Assembly (NCBI GenBank): GCA_046541515.1
Contig: JBKHDD010000149.1
Span: 1-12,143, forward strand
Direction of reading: 5' to 3'
From: CAYFVR01 sp046541515
Lineage (GTDB): Bacteria > Desulfobacterota > Desulfobacteria > Desulfobacterales > Desulfococcaceae
Length of the DNA: 12,143 bases
This document shows, one piece after another, positions 1-6,059 of this stretch. The position numbers and the translations under genes are program-made. Under the pieces are notes generated by a model, which ran no database searches, had not been told where the DNA came from, and saw nothing but the letters and a program-made list of their open reading frames with translations. Positions within the stretch are counted from its first letter, which is position 1, and each line of letters begins with the position of its first letter.

Positions 1-674
1 CCGGTCAGCGAAGCGATTTGTTTCCGGTCGAGCGAGCCGATTTCGGGCAGATGAGCCGCGATGGCGGCGGCGGTTTTTTCGGCGATCCCCGGAAAGGACG
101 CCATGATCTCGATCTTTTCCTTCAATTCCGAAGAGGAACGGACGAGTTCCCGAATGCTTGCTTCAACTTCGGCGATCTGGAGATCCAGGGCGGCGACGAC
201 GGCCCGGATGCTTTCCAGGACGGCGTCCCGGGCATGTTCGGTGCGGTTTTTCTCCGCCGTCCGCATGGCGACGAGCTGGCCGCGGCGAACGTTCAGCGCC
301 TTGATTTCCCTCGCGACCTCGTCGATTTTCTCCGTTTTCGGCGGTTGGAGCATGGAGCCGAAAAGGGCGATGATTCGGGCGTCGATTTCGTCGGTTTTGG
401 CCAGTTGCCCGGTCGCCTTGGCGAAATCCCGGACCCGGGCCGGGTTGACCACGGCGACCGGGAGCCCGGCGGAGACGAGGGTTTCGGCAAGGCGCTCCTC
501 GTATCCGCCCGTGGCCTCCAGCGCGACCAGCTCCGGCTCCATGGGCTGGATCGCCGCCAGCAGTTTCCGAACGCCCTCTTCGTCGTTGCCGACTTTCAGG
601 TTGGTTCCGTCGGCTTGAACATGAACGTCCAGCGTGTTCTTGGAAACGTCGATTCCGATGCAACGGTTGTTCAT
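1..674 (-). CDS. IS110-family transposase, 3' part beyond window edge
   Basis: This frame is open from an ATG at 674 through the left edge, giving 224 complete codons with no stop. The product starts MNNRCIGIDVSKNTLDVHV, the typical opening of the RuvC-like DEDD domain of IS110-family transposases. The acidic residues fit D9 (GIDVSK), E53 (ALEATGGYE) and D95/D98 (KTDEIDAR). A charged helical stretch follows at about 120-190, and then FPGIAEKTAAAIAAHLP at 194-210, the start of the second transposase domain (Transposase_20). The catalytic serine of that domain would lie outside the window. A Shine-Dalgarno-like AAGGAAGG precedes the start. The family recombines DNA through an enzyme-bound bridge RNA encoded in the element. 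The family call is firm; whether the gene is intact cannot be seen. Confidence 0.93.
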   Translation of the reverse strand, partial: MNNRCIGIDVSKNTLDVHVQADGTNLKVGNDEEGVRKLLAAIQPMEPELVALEATGGYEERLAETLVSAGLPVAVVNPARVRDFAKATGQLAKTDEIDARIIALFGSMLQPPKTEKIDEVAREIKALNVRRGQLVAMRTAEKNRTEHARDAVLESIRAVVAALDLQIAEVEASIRELVRSSSELKEKIEIMASFPGIAEKTAAAIAAHLPEIGSLDRKQIASLT

Positions 675-734
675 TTTTGACCCTTCCTTGCGATGCGGGG
701 TCGCGGAATGGCGCCCCATGCGACTGTTCGGGAT

Positions 735-810
735 AAAAATGGCGGCGGCGGACCTCGCTACATTGCGGGTTCGGCGACCCAAGGGGCAGACGATCTCGCC
801 GCCGCGTTTT
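735..810 (-). ncRNA. candidate IS110 bridge RNA segment (structured upstream region)
   Basis: A perfect 9-bp GC stem pairs 742-750 (gcggcggcg) with 797-805 (cgccgccgc). It encloses a smaller hairpin whose stem is 767-770 with 777-780 (gggt/accc) around a 6-base loop, leaving unpaired internal segments. In the IS110 subgroup the bridge RNA is encoded in the non-coding stretch upstream of the transposase, and this stretch lies 60-130 bases upstream. A stem with internal loops fits the general form of such RNAs. Guide and target loops were not identified, and GC-rich DNA forms stems easily, so this is a position-based inference. Confidence 0.25.
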
Positions 811-846
811 TTCCGCCGCCCGGCCCGGCCGGGCCGGGCGGCGGAA
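811..846. repeat. perfect 36-bp GC-rich palindrome
   Basis: Positions 811-846 equal their own reverse complement without a mismatch, from ttccgccgcc at 811 to ggcggcggaa ending at 846, with centre between 828 and 829. No T-tract follows the hairpin on either strand; on the minus strand it is followed by a run of A. It is therefore not an ordinary intrinsic terminator. It could be a REP-like unit, the IS element end or target, or a cruciform-forming site. Confidence 0.85.
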
Positions 847-1005
847 GCCGATGAACGTGGTGTTTCCAAAAACCGGGGCGCCGTCGGGATTTCGAAAGCC
901 GTTCCCGGTTCCGGCGGGCGTCGCTTCCCGCCCGGCGCTTCGCTCCGGGGGAGCGGCCCACCGGGGCCTCTTGGTCAACTATCGAAGCTGGGAACAACAT
1001 ACAAC

Positions 1006-1101
1006 GGGCAGGCCCCCGTGCCTGCCCTGGCCAACGAAGAGCAGGCACGAGGGCCGGCCCTACCGATGGAAAACTTCGATTTGTAGCCGGCGAAAGTGTA
1101 A
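1006..1101 (+). repeat. REP/MITE-like hairpin repeat, copy 1
   Basis: Ninety-six bases beginning gggcaggcccccgtgcctgc match copy 2 at 1325-1420 in the same orientation with scattered substitutions. The first 57 bases fold into a long hairpin: gtgcctgc (1018-1025) pairs with gcaggcac (1041-1048), and an outer GC arm pairs around it. The conserved loop segment is ccaacgaagagc. A less GC-rich tail, with the word tcgattt, is conserved too. Nothing suggests coding. It resembles the short palindromic repeats scattered between genes in many environmental Desulfobacterota genomes. Confidence 0.8.
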
Positions 1102-1130
1102 TTCGGTTCCAAAAGATCGGTTTTTGTTCC

Positions 1131-1150
1131 ATTGTTCCACGTGGAACAAT
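1131..1150. promoter_or_regulatory. parS site 1 (ParB-binding centromere site)
   Basis: The 16-bp palindrome TGTTCCACGTGGAACA at 1133-1148 lies inside a perfect 20-bp palindrome. It matches the bacterial chromosomal parS consensus (TGTTNCACGTGNAACA), in the form also used by Pseudomonas. ParB loads here for origin segregation. An extra half-site, TGTTCCA, lies just upstream at 1125-1131. Two identical 16-mers follow within 420 bases. Confidence 0.9.
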
Positions 1151-1240
1151 TCTTTTCTTGCGACCACAAGGGAGATGGCCTGATTTGTCCCTTCGATGAT
1201 TGGCCGGTCCATGGCGGAAGCGGACTGCTGATCATTTTAT

Positions 1241-1256
1241 TGTTCCACGTGGAACA
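1241..1256. promoter_or_regulatory. parS site 2
   Basis: A second perfect TGTTCCACGTGGAACA palindrome begins 108 bases after the first copy's 16-mer. The flanks differ from copy 1 beyond one or two bases, so only the site is conserved. That points to selection on the site and argues against a recent duplication of the segment. Confidence 0.9.
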
Positions 1257-1320
1257 TCCTTCTTTCTGATTATACTTGGAGGCGGAATAAATTGCGTTTT
1301 CGAAGAACGGAAAATCGGGC

Positions 1321-1420
1321 GTAGGGGCAGGCCCCGTGGCTGCCCTGGCCAACGAAGAGCGGGCACGGAGGCCTGCTCCTACCGATCGAAAACCTCGATT
1401 TGAAGCCTTCGAAAATATAA
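1321..1420 (+). repeat. REP/MITE-like hairpin repeat, copy 2
   Basis: This is the second copy of the 96-base repeat, extended by gtag at the left. The outer arm gtaggggcaggcc (1321-1333) pairs with ggcctgctcctac (1370-1382) with only one G-T wobble, so the hairpin is better preserved than in copy 1. The conserved loop segment ccaacgaagagc and the tail with tcgattt are present. It lies between parS sites 2 and 3. Confidence 0.8.
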
Positions 1421-1538
1421 AAGAGGGTGCCCATCGGTTCGGTTCGATCCGAATCTTTTGAGTTGGCAAAATTTGGACAATTTTCGGCGCCCGCACGATG
1501 GAATAGTTTTCGGTCCTTCCGAGGTGCCCAAAATTCAA

Positions 1539-1554
1539 TGTTCCACGTGGAACA
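1539..1554. promoter_or_regulatory. parS site 3
   Basis: A third perfect TGTTCCACGTGGAACA palindrome lies 298 bases after site 2 and about 100 bases before the transporter start codon. It falls inside an upstream in-frame extension of the transporter reading frame, where it would encode FHVEH. This supports the shorter, downstream start for that gene. ParB bound here could affect transporter transcription, but that is speculation. Confidence 0.9.
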
Positions 1555-1651
1555 TCTACAGGGGTTGCCCCATTCCGTCTTTTTCGCCATTCATGGGATG
1601 AAATGTCGTGAAAAGCAATCCATCGTAATCGGAAGCGGAAAGGACGGCCAC

Positions 1652-3196
1652 ATGACCGATGAAAACAGTTCGAATGGGAAAAACAAGAATTTTTCCCTGG
1701 AAGTCCAACCACAGGTGTTTTTCACCTCCACGGGGATCATTCTCTTGCTGATTGCCTCCACCCTGCTTCTCGGACCCCAGGTGGAGAATTTTTTTGAAGT
1801 GTTTCGGCGGTCCATGACCAAGTATGCCGGATGGTTTTTTATCTGGACCGTGAATATCATTCTCATTTTTATTCTGCTTCTCCCGCTGGGAAAGTTCGGC
1901 AATATCCGGCTGGGCGGTCTGGAGGCGGAGCCAGAATTTACCACCTCCGGCTGGTTGGCCATGTTGTTTGGGGCGGGCATGGGAATCGGGCTTTTGTTTT
2001 ATGGCGTCGCCGAGCCCATGCTGCATTTCGGGAATCCGCCGGTGATGGACCCTCGCAGCGTGGATGCGGCGCGGGAGGCGATGGCCAAGACCTTTTTGCA
2101 CTGGGGCGTCCATCCATGGGCGCTGTACGCGCTGGTGGCCATTGCGCTCGGCTTTTTTGCATTTAACCGAGGCATGCCGCTCTCGGTTCGAACCGCCTTT
2201 TATCCCATTCTGGGCGATCGCATCCATGGCTGGGCGGGCCACGCCATTGATATCCTAGCGATCATTCCGACGCTGTTTGGGGTGGCGACTTCTCTTGGTT
2301 TGGGTGTTCAGCAATTGAACGCGGGCCTGAACCATGTGTTTGGCCTGAATCAGTCCGCCTTCGTGCAGGTACATCTGATTGCAGGCATTACCGCCATTGC
2401 CACTTGGTCGGTCATCAAAGGACTGGACAAGGGAATCCGGCGGCTGAGCGAAGCCAATATGATTCTGGCGGCCGCCTTGGCGGCTTTCGTGCTGGTCCTT
2501 GGGCCCACGCTGTTTATTTTGGACGCCATTCCGGAAAACATTGGCTTCTATTTCCAAAATCTGCCTCGGCTTAGCACTTGGGGAGAAGTTTACGAGGGCG
2601 GGGCATGGCAAGGCGAATGGACGATTTTTTACTGGTCCTGGTGGATCGCCTGGTCTCCCTTTGTCGGAATGTTTATCGCCCGCATTTCCTATGGCCGTTC
2701 CATCCGACAAATCGTGCTCGGGGTGCTCCTGGTTCCGACGCTGGTCACGGCGCTCTGGTTTTCCATCTTCGGCAATACCGCCATTCAAATCGAAATGTTC
2801 GGTGGCGGGGGAATCTTCGACGCGGTTCAAGACAATATCTCCGTGGCGTTCTTCGTGCTGTTGGAGAAATTCCCTTTGAACAACGTCACTTCGCTGCTGG
2901 CCTCCCTGGTGGTGGTTTCCTTTTTCGTCACTTCGTCGGATTCCGGTTCCATGGTCATCGATATGATCGCTTGTGGCGGCAATCCCGATCCGCCCATGAT
3001 TTCCCGAATTTTTTGGGCCGTTTTGGAAGGCGCGGTTGCCGCGATTCTGCTGGTGGGGGGCGGTCTAACCGCCTTGAAAGCCGCCACCATTTCCACGGGA
3101 CTTCCGTTTGCCGTGATCCTTTTGTTTATGTGCATTTCCTTGCAAAAAGGATTGGCGCGTTATCTTCGAAAGCATGAATTGGGGGACAATGAATGA
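1652..3196 (+). CDS. BCCT-family transporter, probable glycine betaine importer
   Basis: The 514-residue product is a twelve-helix membrane carrier of the betaine/carnitine/choline family. GMGIGLLFYGVAEP (109-122) is the Gly-rich unwound third helix; the GMGIG form is that of sodium-coupled betaine carriers such as BetP, whereas proton-coupled choline carriers have an Asp at the last Gly. HWGVHPWALY (150-159) supplies W151, W156 and Y159, and the family signature WTIFYWSWWIAWSPFVGMF (323-341) supplies W328, W330, W331 and W334, together matching the betaine aromatic box. The chosen ATG has AAGGA at 8 bases; the frame also opens 225 bases upstream, but that stretch covers parS 3. The C-terminus ends soon after the last helix (KGLARYLRKHELGDNE), without the long basic osmosensing tail of BetP. 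The gene is the only plus-strand one here, and its frequent TTT and ATT codons differ from its neighbours. Confidence 0.93.
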   Translation: MTDENSSNGKNKNFSLEVQPQVFFTSTGIILLLIASTLLLGPQVENFFEVFRRSMTKYAGWFFIWTVNIILIFILLLPLGKFGNIRLGGLEAEPEFTTSGWLAMLFGAGMGIGLLFYGVAEPMLHFGNPPVMDPRSVDAAREAMAKTFLHWGVHPWALYALVAIALGFFAFNRGMPLSVRTAFYPILGDRIHGWAGHAIDILAIIPTLFGVATSLGLGVQQLNAGLNHVFGLNQSAFVQVHLIAGITAIATWSVIKGLDKGIRRLSEANMILAAALAAFVLVLGPTLFILDAIPENIGFYFQNLPRLSTWGEVYEGGAWQGEWTIFYWSWWIAWSPFVGMFIARISYGRSIRQIVLGVLLVPTLVTALWFSIFGNTAIQIEMFGGGGIFDAVQDNISVAFFVLLEKFPLNNVTSLLASLVVVSFFVTSSDSGSMVIDMIACGGNPDPPMISRIFWAVLEGAVAAILLVGGGLTALKAATISTGLPFAVILLFMCISLQKGLARYLRKHELGDNE

Positions 3197-3559
3197 TGCG
3201 ATCGGAATGGAATCCGGGATATCAACGGGGAGGGTAGGGCGGATGACCTTAGACTCGCCTGAAGATCGACCCGCAGCACGTTGATGAACCGATATGCCGC
3301 ATCCCCCCGAGGGAATGCGGCATTTTCATGTTGGTGGCGAAGGCTGAAAAGTCCATTCTTCTGCCGGGCTCTCTACGTTTTCCGGGCTGATTTGGATGGC
3401 GAGAAGGCGGATTGGTTTTTTTCGAAAGGGAGGAACGTGGAATTGTGCGGCGCTGGCGGGTGATTTGGGTGAGGAGGGGAGGGGAAGGGTGATTGAAATT
3501 TCCGCCGCGGGTGGAGGGTCCAGTGGATTCCAAGGGGATCGACTCAACCAACCGTGAGC
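3197..3559. other. convergent intergenic region between transporter and mnmE
   Basis: The transporter (plus) and mnmE (minus) converge on these 363 bases. Apart from the terminator hairpin near 3294-3326, nothing is recognised. Short open frames exist on both strands but start without ribosome binding sites, run through the terminator stem and show no family likeness. The stretch 3465-3495 is a purine-rich run (G and A). No remnant of mnmG, rsmG or parAB was seen. Confidence 0.6.
3294..3327 (+). terminator. intrinsic terminator after the BCCT transporter gene
   Basis: The 9-bp stem atgccgcat (3294-3302) pairs with atgcggcat (3315-3323), continues inward through three C-G pairs after one mismatch, and is followed by TTTTC. 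It lies about 100 bases after the transporter stop. The minus strand has no T-run after the stem, so it probably acts in the plus direction only. Confidence 0.75.
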
Positions 3560-5008
3560 CTATTTCCCGATGCAAAATCGGCCGAAAATTTCGTCCAGCA
3601 CGTCCTCTCGCACGGTTTTCCCGAGAATGTCGCCCAGCCGTTCATAGGCCTCTTTCAGGTCGATGGCGATCAATTCGAACGGGAGGCTCACGTCAATGCC
3701 GGAAATTGCGGTTTCAATGCGTTCCAAGGCCGCCTCCAGAAGGCCGCGATGCCGAAGATTGGGAACCGCTCCGTGGGAAAGGTGGCCCGACGACGGTTCC
3801 ACCGCTTCCGCCATTCGGCGAACCAGCGCATGGATTCCCGAGCCCGTTCGGGCCGAAATCGGTTGCCTGGGGAACCTTTCCCACTCCGGTGGGATTTCCC
3901 AGGCCAGTGGTGGCGGTTCCTGGGGCGGTTTTTCTCCATCCATTCCGGCGGAGGAAACGATCCGGTCCATTTTGTTGATCACCCAGATCACCGGAGAGGA
4001 ACCGCTGGCCGATGCGATTTCCAACTCTTCGGGGGAAGGCGGCGCCTCGGCTTCGGTCACCAGCAGCACCAGATCGGCCTCGGCCAGCCGCTCTTTCGCC
4101 CGGGCCACGCCAATCCGTTCCACCGGGTCCTCGGTTTCGTGGAGTCCGGCGGTGTCGGTGAGGGTCAACACCATTCCCTGAAGGCTCATCTGTTCTTCGA
4201 TGACGTCGCGGGTGGTTCCGGGAATCTCCGTCACGATGGCCCGTTCCTGGCCCAGCAACCGGTTGACGAGACTGGATTTTCCCACGTTGGGCCTTCCGGC
4301 CACCACCACCCGAACGCCCTCTCGGGTCATTCGCCCCTCTTCCGAGCGCCGAACCAGCACGGAAACCGGTTGTCGGACCTCCGCCTCCAGCCGTTCCCGC
4401 AACGCGACCGGAGATAGTTCCTCGCCCACTTCCTCCGGAAAATCGATGGCGGCCTCCATGGCGGCCATTTCTTCCCGCAGCACTTCCCGGATTTCCTCCA
4501 CTCGCCGGCGAAGATCGCCGGCCAACTGGGCGGACGCGGCGTCCAGTGCGTTTCGGGAGCGGGCCGCGATCAAATCCATGACGCCTTCGGCCTGGGACAG
4601 ATCGATCCGCCCGTTGAGAAAGGCCCGCCGGGTGAATTCGCCCGGCTCGGCCAGGCGGACCCCGCGTCGGAGCAGCTGATCCAGAATGGCTCGGAGACCG
4701 GCCGGCCCGGCATGGGCCTGGATTTCCACCACGTCCTCCCGGGTGTAGGAACGGGGCGCCCGCATCACCGCCAAAAGGACTTCGTCGATCATTCGGCCGC
4801 TTTCCGGTTCGACGATAAACCCGTGGCACAGCCGATGGGATTCCCAGTCCGAAACCGGCGCGGCTTCCCCGGGATCGCAACCGGCGTCTCCGGAACGTCG
4901 GAAGAGAACCGACGCCGCAGTCACGGCCTCCGGTCCGGAAACGCGGATGATGCCGATTCCGCCGCCGCCGGGCGGCGTGGAGATGGCGGCAATGGTGTCG
5001 GTCTGCAT
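3560..5008 (-). CDS. mnmE: tRNA uridine-5-carboxymethylaminomethyl(34) synthesis GTPase MnmE
   Basis: MnmE works with MnmG to modify the wobble uridine (U34) of certain tRNAs, using a folate-derived one-carbon unit. The 482-residue product has the N-terminal folate-binding domain (TDTIAAISTPPGGGGIGIIR from residue 3), a helical domain, and an inserted G domain with GRPNVGKSS (238-246), GTTRD (264-268), DTAG (285-288) and NKMD (345-348). It ends in the canonical FCIGK with catalytic C479. Length is normal for the family. The ATG at 5008 is preferred because GGAG lies 6 bases upstream; a TTG four codons earlier overlaps that Shine-Dalgarno. A strong terminator ends 17 bases before the start. 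mnmG, the usual next gene, is absent; a convergent transporter gene follows. Confidence 0.97.
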   Translation of the reverse strand: MQTDTIAAISTPPGGGGIGIIRVSGPEAVTAASVLFRRSGDAGCDPGEAAPVSDWESHRLCHGFIVEPESGRMIDEVLLAVMRAPRSYTREDVVEIQAHAGPAGLRAILDQLLRRGVRLAEPGEFTRRAFLNGRIDLSQAEGVMDLIAARSRNALDAASAQLAGDLRRRVEEIREVLREEMAAMEAAIDFPEEVGEELSPVALRERLEAEVRQPVSVLVRRSEEGRMTREGVRVVVAGRPNVGKSSLVNRLLGQERAIVTEIPGTTRDVIEEQMSLQGMVLTLTDTAGLHETEDPVERIGVARAKERLAEADLVLLVTEAEAPPSPEELEIASASGSSPVIWVINKMDRIVSSAGMDGEKPPQEPPPLAWEIPPEWERFPRQPISARTGSGIHALVRRMAEAVEPSSGHLSHGAVPNLRHRGLLEAALERIETAISGIDVSLPFELIAIDLKEAYERLGDILGKTVREDVLDEIFGRFCIGK

Positions 5009-5025
5009 GGGCTTCTCCAAAACAG

Positions 5026-5053
5026 AAAAAGGCGAGGGCCGAAGCCGCTCGCC
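5026..5053 (-). terminator. intrinsic terminator or attenuator between jag and mnmE
   Basis: On the minus strand GGCGAG pairs with CTCGCC and GGC with GCC around a TTCG loop, giving the very stable C(UUCG)G tetraloop with one bulged C, followed directly by five T. The hairpin occupies 5053-5031 and the T-run 5030-5026. It ends the jag message, yet lies only 17 bases before the mnmE ATG. mnmE must therefore be served by read-through or by a promoter that includes the terminator itself. Confidence 0.9.
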
Positions 5054-5084
5054 TTAAATCATTTCGAAAGGGGGGGACTTCGGG

Positions 5085-6047
5085 CTATTTGCCGCGGCCG
5101 CGCCGTTTGCGATTGGGGAAAATCACCAGCTTCCGGTAAAAGCCTTCGCCCACGCTTTGGGTGCGAACGTCGGCGTCGTCCTTCAGCGCCAGATGAACGA
5201 TCCGCCGGTCATGGGCGCTCATGTGCCCCAGGGACGAAGGCTTTCCGCTTTTCCGGGTTTTGTCGGCCAGCTTTCGGGCCAGCTCTTCCAGGTTGGCCTT
5301 GCGGTTGTCCAGGTAGCCTTCCACGTCCACCTGAACGCGGACCCGGCCCTCGGCCTGCTTGTTGACGATTTTTTCCACCAGATACTGGATGGCTTCCAGG
5401 GTCTGTCCCCGCTTGCCGATCAGGACGCCGGCGTTGCCGCCGGCCACATTGTACCGAATGCCGCCGTTTTCGGAAACCACCGAAATCTCGGCCTCGCCGC
5501 TGATCAGGTCGATGATCCGTTCCAACGCCTCGCGCCCGCGGTCGGTGGCCTCCGCCAGCACTTCGGGTGAAATTTCGGCCGCCTCGGGCCCTTCGTCGGC
5601 ATCCTCGGTGTCCGAAGATTCTTCCTCGACGGATTCTTCGGCGTCCTCGTCCGGAGACTCGGCTTCGGCCCATTCTTTCTCTTCTTCCGGCCGATCGGTT
5701 TCGGGTTCGCCCATGGGCGTTCCGGCGCTTTCGCCTTCCGGCTTTTCGTCCATCGCGTCGTCGCCAAAGGTTTCCCGCAGAATCGACGAGACGGTTTCGG
5801 AGGCGGACGTCTCCATCCCGCGGCCCAAGGGGGTCTTCCCGCGGTTCCGGTTTCGGCCCTTGCCGTCCTTTTCGGGCAGCATGACGCTGATTTTCGCCTT
5901 CTTGGCGCCCACCAGCCCGAAAATGCCGGAAGAACCGTAGGAAATCACATTATATTTCAGCTTGTCCTTGGGAATGTTCAAGGCCGCGGCGGCCTTTTCC
6001 ACCGCCCGATCCACGGCCTTGGCTTCGAATTCCTTACAAGATGGCAT
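5085..6047 (-). CDS. jag: Jag/KhpB-type RNA-binding protein (Jag-N, KH, R3H domains)
   Basis: The 320-residue protein has the Jag N-terminal domain (about 5-56, with GSSGIFGLVGAKKAKI at 38-53). A long acidic linker (about 95-165) rich in Glu, Asp and Ser follows. Then come a KH domain with the GKRG loop at 211-214 (GNAGVLIGKRGQTLEAI) and an R3H domain with R281-x3-H285 (AHDRRIVHLAL). The tail NRKRRGRGK is basic. The family binds RNA in the cytoplasm; in Gram-positive bacteria it affects cell elongation and division, while its role in this type of organism is not settled. GGAGG lies 6 bases before the ATG and is only 12 bases past the yidC stop, so the two are probably cotranslated. The acidic linker is longer than in Firmicute homologues. 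Confidence 0.95.
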   Translation of the reverse strand: MPSCKEFEAKAVDRAVEKAAAALNIPKDKLKYNVISYGSSGIFGLVGAKKAKISVMLPEKDGKGRNRNRGKTPLGRGMETSASETVSSILRETFGDDAMDEKPEGESAGTPMGEPETDRPEEEKEWAEAESPDEDAEESVEEESSDTEDADEGPEAAEISPEVLAEATDRGREALERIIDLISGEAEISVVSENGGIRYNVAGGNAGVLIGKRGQTLEAIQYLVEKIVNKQAEGRVRVQVDVEGYLDNRKANLEELARKLADKTRKSGKPSSLGHMSAHDRRIVHLALKDDADVRTQSVGEGFYRKLVIFPNRKRRGRGK

Positions 6048-6059
6048 GAATGACCTCCA

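Larger units (their letters stand above)
1..850 (-). mobile_element. IS110-family insertion sequence, partial, outer end uncertain
   Basis: The IS110-like transposase gene and its GC-rich, hairpin-forming upstream stretch are read together as one end of an insertion sequence. IS110 elements generally lack terminal inverted repeats and often make no target duplication, so the boundary cannot be fixed by eye. The limit of 850, just past the 36-bp palindrome, is only a guess. The other end lies outside the window. Confidence 0.5.
675..1651. other. long non-coding region: IS110 upstream DNA, repeats and parS cluster
   Basis: No protein gene is supported across these 977 bases. The order from left to right is: structured upstream DNA of the transposase, the 36-bp palindrome, a GC-rich stretch with small inverted repeats (about 905-960), repeat copy 1, parS 1, parS 2, repeat copy 2, parS 3, and the leader of the transporter gene. 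Frames open here run through hairpin repeats and parS palindromes on both strands and lack convincing ribosome binding sites. No tRNA or dnaA-box cluster was seen. Confidence 0.7.

Noticed and set aside
1427..1651. Upstream extension of the transporter frame by 75 codons
   Set aside because: It covers parS 3 and part of the leader, lacks any membrane or BCCT likeness, and a good Shine-Dalgarno precedes the ATG at 1652.
3281..3463. 60-codon plus-strand frame after the transporter
   Set aside because: It runs through the terminator hairpin, lacks a ribosome binding site and has no recognisable features.
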